From: an uncultured Desulfohalobiaceae bacterium
Lineage (GTDB): Bacteria; Desulfobacterota; Desulfovibrionia; Desulfovibrionales; Desulfonatronovibrionaceae
Length of the DNA: 8,536 bases
Assembly (NCBI GenBank): GCA_913055195.1
Contig: CAJXJU010000038.1
Coordinates: 1-8,536, forward strand
Reading direction: 5' to 3'
Part shown: one piece after another, positions 1 to 6,130 of the stretch
Position numbering within the stretch: the stretch's first letter is position 1
Layout of the letters: every line of letters begins with the position of its first letter
Notes under the pieces: generated by a model
Seen by the model: only the letters and a program-made list of their open reading frames with translations
Database searches by the model: none
Told to the model about the DNA's origin: nothing
Made by a program: the position numbers and the translations under genes

Positions 1-13
1 ATTCGGATTTCGA

Positions 14-45
14 ATTTCTCAACTTTCGGAACTCCGAAAGTTGAG
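14..45. repeat. Palindromic intergenic repeat, copy 1
   Basis: Positions 18-29 (CTCAACTTTCGG) and 34-45 (CCGAAAGTTGAG) are perfect reverse complements around the loop AACT, so a 12-bp hairpin with a 4-nt loop is possible. No T-run follows, so it is not a standard intrinsic terminator. Degenerate CTCAACT-like words follow at 49-55, 58-64 and 66-72, up to the ribosome binding site of the first gene. A diverged copy lies at 4626-4657 in the same orientation. It resembles a REP-type dispersed element. Another possibility is the end of a transcript from an upstream gene outside the window. Confidence 0.8.
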
Positions 46-93
46 TAACTCAACTCATTCAACTACTCAACCAGAAACAAAGGAGATTAAACA

Positions 94-1053
94 ATGAGCT
101 TTAAATATATTTTCGGCCCTGTTCTTTCCTCTCGTCTGGGCAGATCACTGGGTGTAGATCTATTGGGAAAAAAAATTTGTGATTTTGATTGCCTGTATTG
201 TGAAGTGGGTAAAACAGAGGTGCATACACTCAAACGAGCAGTTTATGTCTCCAGAGAGGAAATATTTGAAGAACTGCAAAAATGGTTTGCCCTTGGCCTG
301 CCAGAGCCAGACTTTATCACCCTGGGCGGACAGGGAGAACCCTGTTTAAATCAGGATTTAGGCAAAATCATTCAGGATATTAAACGAATAGCACCCAGAA
401 TTCCAGTTGCGGTTTTGACCAATGGGAGTCTTATGATGGACGAACAGGTCAGACAGGAAATAAATCTGGCCGATGTGGTGCTGCCATCTCTGGATACTGT
501 TATTGAGACTGAGTTTCAAAAATTAAATCGCCCCTGCCCTGGCTTAAGTTTAAAAGAGATTATAGCCGGACTTTTAGCATGGAGAAAAGAATTTAAGGGT
601 AAAGTATTTCTGGAAATTTTATTGGTTCCTGGTATAAATGACAGCCTGGAAAACTTGCAGGGTTTACAAGAATTTTGCTTACAGTTTAAGGCGCACAGAG
701 TGGATGTAGTCGGTATGACCAGGCCAGGGGCCTATCTCAAAGATTGTGTCTTTGATGAAAAGCTTATAAATGAGTGGAAAAAGATTTTACAGTCTGGAGT
801 CGAAAGTCGAGGGTCAAGAGCCAAGAGTCGAAAATCAGCTGCAGGATCAACTTATCCGAATCAATTAAACTGGTCAGAACAAATCCTGGCTTCATTAACC
901 AGAAGGCCGCAAACAAAAGAGGACCTGGCCCTTGCTCTGGGTATGGACGAAAAAGAAGTAAAGAAAATTTTAAACCAACTTGAAGGCAAGAAAATTGTGA
1001 CAAAATTATATGATTGCAAAAGCGCAAAAGAATTTTACACGTTAAAGAGGTAA
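94..1053 (+). CDS. Radical SAM protein (COG0731-like) with C-terminal winged helix
   Basis: 319-residue radical SAM protein. The cluster motif CxxxCxxC is C29, C33 and C36, and GGQGEP at 78-83 matches the glycine-rich SAM-binding strand of the COG0731 family (distant relatives of the wybutosine enzyme TYW1). The opening FGPVLSSRLGRSLGVDL is typical of this uncharacterised bacterial/archaeal group. The barrel runs to about residue 231. A hydrophilic Ser/Arg/Lys linker (about 235-253) is encoded by tandem heptamers. Residues 259-315 look like a winged helix-turn-helix (QTKEDLALALGMDEKEVKKIL). The start at 94 is fixed by AAGGAG at 80-85. The stop is 2 nt before the rng ATG, so co-expression with rng and queH is likely. 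The substrate is unknown. RNA modification is a guess from the family and from RNA-related neighbours only. Family call strong, function open. Confidence 0.85.
   Translation: MSFKYIFGPVLSSRLGRSLGVDLLGKKICDFDCLYCEVGKTEVHTLKRAVYVSREEIFEELQKWFALGLPEPDFITLGGQGEPCLNQDLGKIIQDIKRIAPRIPVAVLTNGSLMMDEQVRQEINLADVVLPSLDTVIETEFQKLNRPCPGLSLKEIIAGLLAWRKEFKGKVFLEILLVPGINDSLENLQGLQEFCLQFKAHRVDVVGMTRPGAYLKDCVFDEKLINEWKKILQSGVESRGSRAKSRKSAAGSTYPNQLNWSEQILASLTRRPQTKEDLALALGMDEKEVKKILNQLEGKKIVTKLYDCKSAKEFYTLKR
797..838 (+). repeat. In-frame GAGTCGA-type heptamer tandem repeat
   Basis: Six consecutive 7-nt units inside the first gene: GAGTCGA, AAGTCGA, GGGTCAA, GAGCCAA, GAGTCGA and AAATCAG. There are no indels. 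Six units make 42 nt, or 14 codons, so the reading frame is kept. The product is a Ser/Arg/Lys-rich stretch in the linker between the radical SAM barrel and the winged helix, where an insertion would be tolerated. The repeat sequence differs from the TCMTCCY and GGGRTAA arrays elsewhere in the window but has the same period. Confidence 0.8.
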
Positions 1054-1055
1054 AA

Positions 1056-2510
1056 ATGGCGAGTATTCAAAGAAAGCGAAAGATGTTCATCAGTGTTTTG
1101 CCAGGAGAGCAAATCGAGGTGGCCCTGGCTGAAGATGGCCGGTTGCAGGAATACTATGTGGAAATGTTGCATCAATCCAAAACCAGAGGCAATATTTACA
1201 AAGGAAAAATCCATAACATTGATCCGGCACTGCAAGCAGCATTTATTAATTATGGTGCACAGAAAAATGGTTTCTTGCAGGTGGATGAAGTTCATCCTGA
1301 ATATTATCAATCAGATATTAAGCCCTTAAAAGGCCATAAATATCCACCTCTGCAAAGGGTGCTAAGACCTGGGCAGGAAATTCTCGTTCAGGTGGTCAAA
1401 GAACCAACAGGAAATAAAGGTGCCTTTTTAACCACTTACCTTTCTCTGCCTGGAAGATATTTTGTCCTTACGCCTGGCCGGGAACAACTGGGAATTTCCA
1501 GAAAAATTACCAGTGAGAAAGAAAGGGAAAGACTGCGCAGGATTGTGGAAGACTTCAAGCTGGAAACAGGACTGGGAGTTATTGTCCGCACAGCAAGTGA
1601 AGGTCAAAGCAAGGCCAGCCTGTCCAGAGATTTACAATTTTTAAAGCGGCTGTGGAATGAAGTCCGCAAACGAGGCGTCTCTGAAGTTGCGCCAGCCCTG
1701 ATTTATGAAGAAAAAGACCTGGCCTTTCGGGCTATCCGTGATTATCTAACACAGGACGTGGCTGAAGTCTGGGTTGACCATGAGCAGACCGCTGAGCAGG
1801 TGCGAGAATTTGTCTCTTTGATTTTTCCCAGGCGAAAAAAAATGGTCAAATTCCACTCTGATTCCGAAAAAACCCTGCTGGAAAAATTTAATCTGGAAAG
1901 CCAGCTGGCCCAGATTTATTCGCGCGAAGTTGACCTGCCCTGTGGAGCCAGACTGGTCTTTGACCAGACCGAGGCCCTCATGGCTGTTGACATCAACTCA
2001 GGCAAAATTGCCGGGGAGAAGAATTTCAAGGAGATGGCCTTCAAGGCTAATTTAGAGGCAGCGGAGGAAATTCCCCATCAATTAAGACTCCGGGATGTGG
2101 GAGGTCAGATTGTTATTGATTTCATTGAAATGAAGGATAAAAAACATATCAGGGAAGTTGAGAAGACTTTAAGGGCTGGCCTGAAATCAGACAAAGCACG
2201 TACTGACATGAGTCCCATGTCCAGGTTTGGATTGGTTCAATTGGTACGCCAGCGGTTGGGAATATCTGCCCTGTCTGTGACCATGCAAAACTGCCCCTTT
2301 TGTCAGGGGACAGGCATGGTCAGAAATCTGGAATGGCGGGCTCAGCAAGCCTTAAAGGAAATCTACCGTATCCTGCGCCGTAAAAATTGCCCCGAAAATT
2401 TTGAATACAAAACAGATCCTGAATTGGCCCTGTATCTATTGAACCACAAGCGGGACAAACTCCGGGACTGGGAAATTAAGTTCGAGCGTCACGTACATAT
2501 TTTGTGTTAG
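1056..2510 (+). CDS. rng: Ribonuclease E/G family protein (RNase G-like)
   Basis: 484-residue endoribonuclease of the RNase E/G family, which cleaves single-stranded AU-rich RNA and prefers 5'-monophosphate ends (rRNA maturation, mRNA decay). The N-terminal S1-like part includes TRGNIYKGKI and AAFINYGAQKNGFL (about 43-75). Two metal-binding catalytic aspartates are visible: D312 in VDINSG and D355 in IDFIEM. Their 43-residue spacing matches D303 and D346 of E. coli RNase E. C413 and C416 in CPFCQGTG are the zinc-link cysteines. There is no long C-terminal scaffold, so by length it is G-type. I chose ATG 1056 because AAAGAGG lies 5 nt upstream (1044-1050). An in-frame ATG at 1014 would overlap the previous gene by 40 nt and add 14 residues unlike the family. 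Its stop is 14 nt before the queH ATG. Confidence 0.96.
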   Translation: MASIQRKRKMFISVLPGEQIEVALAEDGRLQEYYVEMLHQSKTRGNIYKGKIHNIDPALQAAFINYGAQKNGFLQVDEVHPEYYQSDIKPLKGHKYPPLQRVLRPGQEILVQVVKEPTGNKGAFLTTYLSLPGRYFVLTPGREQLGISRKITSEKERERLRRIVEDFKLETGLGVIVRTASEGQSKASLSRDLQFLKRLWNEVRKRGVSEVAPALIYEEKDLAFRAIRDYLTQDVAEVWVDHEQTAEQVREFVSLIFPRRKKMVKFHSDSEKTLLEKFNLESQLAQIYSREVDLPCGARLVFDQTEALMAVDINSGKIAGEKNFKEMAFKANLEAAEEIPHQLRLRDVGGQIVIDFIEMKDKKHIREVEKTLRAGLKSDKARTDMSPMSRFGLVQLVRQRLGISALSVTMQNCPFCQGTGMVRNLEWRAQQALKEIYRILRRKNCPENFEYKTDPELALYLLNHKRDKLRDWEIKFERHVHILC

Positions 2511-2524
2511 TGTTGGTGTTAATT

Positions 2525-3079
2525 ATGGACAAAAAAATTCTTCTGCATATTTGTTGCGGCCCCTGTGCCATTTATCCCTTAATCTGGCTAAAAAAACAAG
2601 GGTATGAGGTGGTTGGCCTCTATTACAACCCTAACATTCATCCCCTGCAGGAATACTTACGCCGCAAGGAGGCCCTGCAGGAAGTGGCGGCCAGACTGAA
2701 ATTTAAGGTTATCTTCAAGGATGAAGAATATGACCCTGCTGGATACTTGCGCCAGGTAGTTTTTCGGGAGCAAAACAGGTGTTTTCACTGTTATCAGATG
2801 CGGCTGGAACGAACGGTCTCCATTGCTAAGCGGGGCAACTTTAATTACTTTACCACCACTTTGCTCTATAGCAAATTTCAAAAACATGAGATGATAGCCG
2901 GACTGGCACGTGATCTGGCGGGCAACACAAAAGCCAGATTTTTATATGTTGATTTTCGGGAAGGCTGGAAACAGGGGATTGAACTTTCAAAGGAATGGAA
3001 GATCTATCGCCAGCAATACTGTGGCTGTATTTATAGCGAATTTGAACGATATAAAAAAGGGATAAGGGGTAAGGATTAA
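2525..3079 (+). CDS. queH: Epoxyqueuosine reductase QueH
   Basis: 184-residue member of the QueH (former DUF208) family. It catalyses the last step of queuosine synthesis, reduction of epoxyqueuosine in tRNA, and replaces the cobalamin enzyme QueG. The signature is complete: HICCGPC (C10, C11, C14), YNPNIHPLQEY (34-44), RCFHCYQMRL (C86, C89) and QYCGC (C166, C168), supplying the Fe-S/iron ligands. ATG 2525 gives the family's usual start, MDKKILLHICC. Upstream in-frame GTGs at 2504, 2510 and 2516 lie in a triple hexamer (GTGTTA, GTGTTG, GTGTTA) that also contains the rng stop and the only weak SD (GGTG, 2514-2517), so expression is probably coupled to rng. The last seven residues (KGIRGKD, with the first codon only in part) and the stop are encoded by GGGRTAA heptamers, so the native C-terminus may have been rewritten by the repeat. 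Confidence 0.95.
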   Translation: MDKKILLHICCGPCAIYPLIWLKKQGYEVVGLYYNPNIHPLQEYLRRKEALQEVAARLKFKVIFKDEEYDPAGYLRQVVFREQNRCFHCYQMRLERTVSIAKRGNFNYFTTTLLYSKFQKHEMIAGLARDLAGNTKARFLYVDFREGWKQGIELSKEWKIYRQQYCGCIYSEFERYKKGIRGKD

Positions 3080-3137
3080 GGGGTAAGGAGCCGCCTGCAA
3101 TATAAAAAAGGGATAAGGGGCAAGGGGCTAAGGCAGA
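3050..3137 (+). repeat. GGGRTAA-type heptamer arrays over queH 3' end
   Basis: First array: GGGATAA (3059), GGGGTAA (3066), GGATTAA (3073) and GGGGTAA (3080). Second array: GGGATAA (3110), GGGGCAA (3117) and GGGGCTA (3124), decaying into AGGCAGA. Each array is preceded by TATAAAAAA, so 3050-3074 and 3101-3125 form a 25-nt direct repeat with a single mismatch, offset by 51 nt. The queH stop TAA (3077-3079) is the end of the third heptamer. It is G-rich on one strand, and no hairpin with a T-run is seen. Confidence 0.85.
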
Positions 3138-3144
3138 AAGAAGA

Positions 3145-3150
3145 TATAAT
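3145..3150 (+). promoter_or_regulatory. Possible -10 element upstream of hemW
   Basis: An exact TATAAT hexamer lies about 65 nt before the hemW start, between two repeat blocks. No TTGACA-like -35 sits at 16-18 nt spacing; that place is taken by GGGGCAA-type repeats. It may be a promoter restoring hemW transcription after the repeat-filled gap, or a chance match in AT-rich DNA. Weak support. Confidence 0.25.
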
Positions 3151-3178
3151 ACAAACTAGCTATAACGTCCATCTTTTT

Positions 3179-3206
3179 TCATCCTTCATACTTCATACTT
3201 CATCCT
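3179..3206 (+). repeat. TCATCCT/TCATACT heptamer array in hemW leader
   Basis: Four in-phase units: TCATCCT (3179), TCATACT (3186), TCATACT (3193) and TCATCCT (3200). The array ends 8 nt before the hemW ATG. It belongs to the TCMTCCY family seen at 4682-4723 and 6131-6270, with a private A substitution at position 5 of the two central units. It leaves only TAAAAGAT between itself and the start codon. Confidence 0.85.
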
Positions 3207-3214
3207 TAAAAGAT

Positions 3215-4336
3215 ATGTTGCTCTATATTCATATACCTTTTTGCAAACAAAAATGTCATTATTGTACTTTCTTTTCCGTCCCCATATTTCCAGAGTTGCT
3301 GGAAATATATCTTCAGGGGCTAAAGAAAGAAATTATTTTACGGGCCAAAGAGTTCAATTATCCTTCTATTTCCAGTGTGTATGTTGGTGGCGGAACACCT
3401 ACTTTACTACCCCCATCTGTCCTGGAAAAAATTTTTAATTGGTTACATAAAAATTTTTCATTTCGAGAATGCGTTGAAGTAACGATAGAGGCTAATCCAG
3501 AGACAATAAATGGAAAAAATATCTTTGCCGTCAAAAATCTGGGAATCACTCGTGTCAGTCTGGGAGTACAAAGTCTTAATGATGCGGATCTTAAATTCTT
3601 GGGACGCAGGCATACAGCCAGAGAAGCCATATCTGTATATTATATGCTTAGAGATGCTGGCTTTAACAATATTAATCTGGATTTTATCTGGGGATTACCC
3701 GGACATACGCCTGGCAGATGGATCAAAACATTGAAAAAGGCAATTAAATTAAAACCGGAACACTTTTCATGTTATGCTCTCACTATTGAACCAGGCTCCA
3801 GATTGGCACGTAACAAGGATAAATTCAACTTCCCGGACGAAGACATGCTCGGGCAAATCTATGTTTATGGTGCGGAATTGCTCAATGCAGCAGGTTACCT
3901 CCAATATGAAATTTCCAATTTCGCTCGCATGGGCTATTTCTGCCTGCACAACCAGGGATATTGGGAAAAACAGGACTTTTTAGGACTGGGGCCTTCTGCA
4001 GTTTCCACCATTGGTGACAGGCGCTGGCAAAATCCAGCCAACATCAAAGATTATCAACAAATGACAGCTCGAAAAATGCAGGGACTTGATTATGAGACCC
4101 TGGATAAAAAAAAGAAAATTAATGAATTGATTATGCTCTCTTTGCGCACCACCAGAGGATTAAATCTTAAGACTTATCGCAAAATGACAGGCAAAGATTT
4201 TTTAGAAGAGCACGCCAGGCTCATCCAATTGCTATATAAAAATAAACTTCTCAAGGCCAGCAACGGACACTTGCGACTGACCAGAACAGGCATGCTGGTC
4301 AGCAATACCATTATTGAACGGTTTATGGTAGATTAA
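3215..4336 (+). CDS. hemW: Radical SAM heme chaperone HemW
   Basis: 373-residue HemN-like radical SAM protein, assigned to HemW (heme insertion into respiratory proteins) rather than coproporphyrinogen dehydrogenase HemN. The protein opens directly with YIHIPFCKQKCHYCTF, giving cluster ligands C10, C14 and C17. It lacks the N-terminal extension and the fourth cysteine of the HemN CxxxCxxCxC motif. GGGTPT (58-63) and EANPE (92-96) are SAM-pocket motifs. HNQGYW (245-250) followed by FLGLGPSAVS is the HemW HNxxYW signature linked to heme binding. A C-terminal HemN-type helical domain follows (about 300-373). ATG 3215 is the family start but has no clear Shine-Dalgarno: the leader is a TCATCCT repeat followed by TAAAAGAT. 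Translation may therefore be weak or leader-independent. DUF2905 follows after 12 nt. Confidence 0.92.
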   Translation: MLLYIHIPFCKQKCHYCTFFSVPIFPELLEIYLQGLKKEIILRAKEFNYPSISSVYVGGGTPTLLPPSVLEKIFNWLHKNFSFRECVEVTIEANPETINGKNIFAVKNLGITRVSLGVQSLNDADLKFLGRRHTAREAISVYYMLRDAGFNNINLDFIWGLPGHTPGRWIKTLKKAIKLKPEHFSCYALTIEPGSRLARNKDKFNFPDEDMLGQIYVYGAELLNAAGYLQYEISNFARMGYFCLHNQGYWEKQDFLGLGPSAVSTIGDRRWQNPANIKDYQQMTARKMQGLDYETLDKKKKINELIMLSLRTTRGLNLKTYRKMTGKDFLEEHARLIQLLYKNKLLKASNGHLRLTRTGMLVSNTIIERFMVD

Positions 4337-4348
4337 CGGAGGAAAAAT

Positions 4349-4573
4349 ATGGGCGAGTGGTCAGAGATAGGCAAACTTTTGATTTTCTTTGGGCTGGTTT
4401 TAATCGGAATAGGCCTCCTTTTGCTCTTTGGCGATAAATTGCCTTTAAAATTGGGCCATCTGCCCGGAGATATCGTGTATGAGCGGGAAAATTTTAAATT
4501 TTATTTTCCCTGGGTAAGCTGTCTGGTCATAAGCATTGTCCTGTCTCTGATCTTTTATTTCTGGCGCAGATGA
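4349..4573 (+). CDS. DUF2905 family small membrane protein
   Basis: 74-residue protein with two predicted transmembrane helices (about 8-27 and 54-71) around a short polar loop, KLPLKLGHLPGDIVYERENFKFYFP. The LPGDI...RENFKFYFP core and the length fit DUF2905 (function unknown), common as a tiny gene beside unrelated housekeeping genes. The start is well supported: GGAGG at 4338-4342 lies 6 nt before the ATG. It sits 12 nt after hemW and is the last gene of the rightward block. The C-terminus is basic (WRR), suggesting a cytoplasmic end. Biochemical role not known. Confidence 0.9.
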   Translation: MGEWSEIGKLLIFFGLVLIGIGLLLLFGDKLPLKLGHLPGDIVYERENFKFYFPWVSCLVISIVLSLIFYFWRR

Positions 4574-4716
4574 AGAAAGAAGGGGGGAAAGAAAGTAGGA
4601 AGGATGAAGGATGAAATTTTCTTTGATTTCTCAACCTTCGGAACTACTAAAGTTGAATCATGAAAAATTCGCCTAACCCATTCCTCCTTCATCCTTCATC
4701 CTTCATCCTTCCTCCT
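4574..4716. other. Convergent intergenic region built of repeats
   Basis: 143 nt between the DUF2905 stop and the gltX stop (opposite strands). In order it holds a purine-only tract with a G6 core (4572-4595), two AGGATGA heptamers (4601-4614), a decayed copy of the start-of-window palindrome (4626-4657) and most of a six-unit TCMTCCY array (from 4682). The 19-nt segments 4597-4615 and 4695-4713 are perfect reverse complements, so either transcript could fold into a 19-bp stem closing a 79-nt loop. No classical short GC-rich terminator is seen for either operon. The foldback could serve as one, but that is inference. Confidence 0.7.
4626..4657. repeat. Palindromic intergenic repeat, decayed copy 2
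   Basis: Matches 14-45 in direct orientation at 28 of 32 positions. The left half (ATTTCTCAACCTTCGGAACT) has one mismatch to copy 1. The right half (ACTAAAGTTGAA) has three, so the hairpin is weakened to 8 of 12 pairs. Copies 1 and 2 lie just outside the first and last genes of the rightward block. Confidence 0.75.
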
Positions 4717-4723
4717 TCATCCT
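4682..4723 (-). repeat. TCMTCCY heptamer array supplying the gltX stop codon
   Basis: Six in-phase units on the plus strand: TCCTCCT, TCATCCT three times, TCCTCCT, TCATCCT. Read on the gltX strand these are AGGATGA and AGGAGGA. The gltX stop TGA (4719-4717), the codon before it and one base of the next lie in the last unit, so the array begins within the gene's final codons. The unit types are the same as two of the three in the ftsI-gltX array. Confidence 0.9.
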
Positions 4724-6108
4724 TCAAAAAAAACCGCCCTTTTCATCCTTTTGATAGTCCGCTCCTTGCCCAGAACTTCCATAGTCTCGAAAAGGCCAGG
4801 GCTGGCTGTCTTACCGGTAATGGCCACACGAATGGGTTGGGCTATGACCTTGAATTTTATTCCAGCATCTTCCAGGTATTTTGCCAGAATCTGCTCCAAC
4901 TCCTTTTGTCCAAAATCTTTTGTCTCTTCCAGGCGATTCACTACCTCCTGTAAATGTTCCCTTGCTTCAGGAGTGAGGAATTTTCGCACAGCTTTGGCAT
5001 CATACTGAAGTTCTTCGTCAGCAACCAGAAAAAACTCTGCCATTTCTGCCATTTCTACCATAGTCTTGGCTCTGGGCTGGAGCAAAGGCACTATCTTTTC
5101 CAGATAAGACAGATCAGCATCAAATTCACGGACATATTCCTTTAGTAAAGCAGCCAGATCAGCAGGGCTTTTCTCTTTGATGTAATGACTGTTTAACCAC
5201 AACAATTTATCCATATCAAAAACACTGGCTGATTTGCTTAAATTTTCCAGGGAAAACTTTTCAATCAGCTCTTCTCGGGAAAATATCTCCTCATCCCCAT
5301 AGGCCCAGCCCAAACGCACCAGATAATTGATCATGGCTTCAGGCAAGAACCCCATTTCCTTATATTTCATTACTGACGTAGCACCGTGGCGCTTGGAAAG
5401 TTTTTTCTTGTCCGGCCCTAAAATCATGGGCACATGGCCAAACAATGGCTGCTTTATGCCCAGAGCCTTATAAATAAGTATCTGTTTGGGTGTATTGTTA
5501 ATATGATCATCACCACGCAGGACATGGGTTACACCCATTGTGGCATCATCCACCACCACGGCCAGGTTATAGGTGGGTGTGCCATCAGCCCTTTGCAGGA
5601 CGAAATCATCCAGTTCTTCATTGTTGACAGCAATTGGACCTTTTATCAGGTCGTTAAAGGTGGTCTGACCGGTCAAAGGCGCTTTTAGACGAATAACGCG
5701 GCCCTCACCAGGCCCCAAATTCTTCTCTCGACAGCGGCCATTGTATTTGGGCTTCAAGCCTCTGGCCCTTGCCTGCTCACGCATGGCCTCCACTTCTTCC
5801 GGCGTACACTCACAATAATAGGCTTGCCCTGTATCCACCAGCTTTTGAATATATTCCCGATATAAATCCATACGCTGACTCTGGTAATATGGTCCCTGGT
5901 CACAATCCAGGCCAAGCCAGTCCATAGCCTCCAGAATAGCCCGGGTCATTTCTTCCCTTGAGCGCTCCAGGTCAGTATCTTCAATGCGCAAAATAAATTC
6001 TCCGCGATTTTTCCTGGCCCACAGCCAGTTAAAAAGAGCAGTCCTGGCCCCTCCAATATGCAGATAACCTGTTGGACTTGGCGCAAACCTTGTAACTACT
6101 TTTGTCAT
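4717..6108 (-). CDS. gltX: Glutamyl-tRNA synthetase
   Basis: 463-residue class Ic aminoacyl-tRNA synthetase that charges tRNA-Glu, feeding translation and, where the C5 pathway exists, tetrapyrrole synthesis. FAPSPTGYLHIGGARTAL carries the HIGH-like motif (17-20). KLSKR at 236-240 is the KMSKS-type loop. C99, C101 and C126 reproduce the CxCx24C spacing of the zinc site in E. coli GltX, with E128 at the fourth ligand place. The catalytic domain is followed by the helical anticodon-binding part (about 320-463). Length is normal. The ATG at 6108 follows GAGAGG closely, with GGGG further up. It lies 166 nt after ftsI in the same direction, across a heptamer array. The last two codons and stop come from or abut another array, so the C-terminal FFEG is probably partly repeat-derived. 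Whether it also charges tRNA-Gln cannot be told here. Confidence 0.97.
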   Translation of the reverse strand: MTKVVTRFAPSPTGYLHIGGARTALFNWLWARKNRGEFILRIEDTDLERSREEMTRAILEAMDWLGLDCDQGPYYQSQRMDLYREYIQKLVDTGQAYYCECTPEEVEAMREQARARGLKPKYNGRCREKNLGPGEGRVIRLKAPLTGQTTFNDLIKGPIAVNNEELDDFVLQRADGTPTYNLAVVVDDATMGVTHVLRGDDHINNTPKQILIYKALGIKQPLFGHVPMILGPDKKKLSKRHGATSVMKYKEMGFLPEAMINYLVRLGWAYGDEEIFSREELIEKFSLENLSKSASVFDMDKLLWLNSHYIKEKSPADLAALLKEYVREFDADLSYLEKIVPLLQPRAKTMVEMAEMAEFFLVADEELQYDAKAVRKFLTPEAREHLQEVVNRLEETKDFGQKELEQILAKYLEDAGIKFKVIAQPIRVAITGKTASPGLFETMEVLGKERTIKRMKRAVFFEG

Positions 6109-6130
6109 ACCTCTCTTACCCCTTTACTCT

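Noticed and set aside
18..45. Intrinsic terminator at the start-of-window hairpin
   Set aside because: The stem is perfect, but no T-run follows on either side. Kept as a palindromic repeat instead.
764..1027. Minus-strand 87-residue ORF and other short ORFs antisense to the first gene, gltX and ftsI
   Set aside because: They lie wholly within clear conserved genes, with no domain and no SD. Shadows of the real frames.
1014..1055. Longer rng start at ATG 1014
   Set aside because: It overlaps the upstream gene by 40 nt and adds basic residues outside the family's N-terminus. ATG 1056 has a good SD (AAAGAGG).
2504..2524. GTG start for queH at 2504
   Set aside because: It adds only MLVLVLI from a hexamer repeat. 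The family begins close to the HxCCxPC motif, fitting ATG 2525.
4660..4953. Plus-strand ORF starting in the convergent region (HPSSFILPPSSF...)
   Set aside because: It is the TCMTCCY array translated, then antisense to the gltX 3' end. No evidence of coding.
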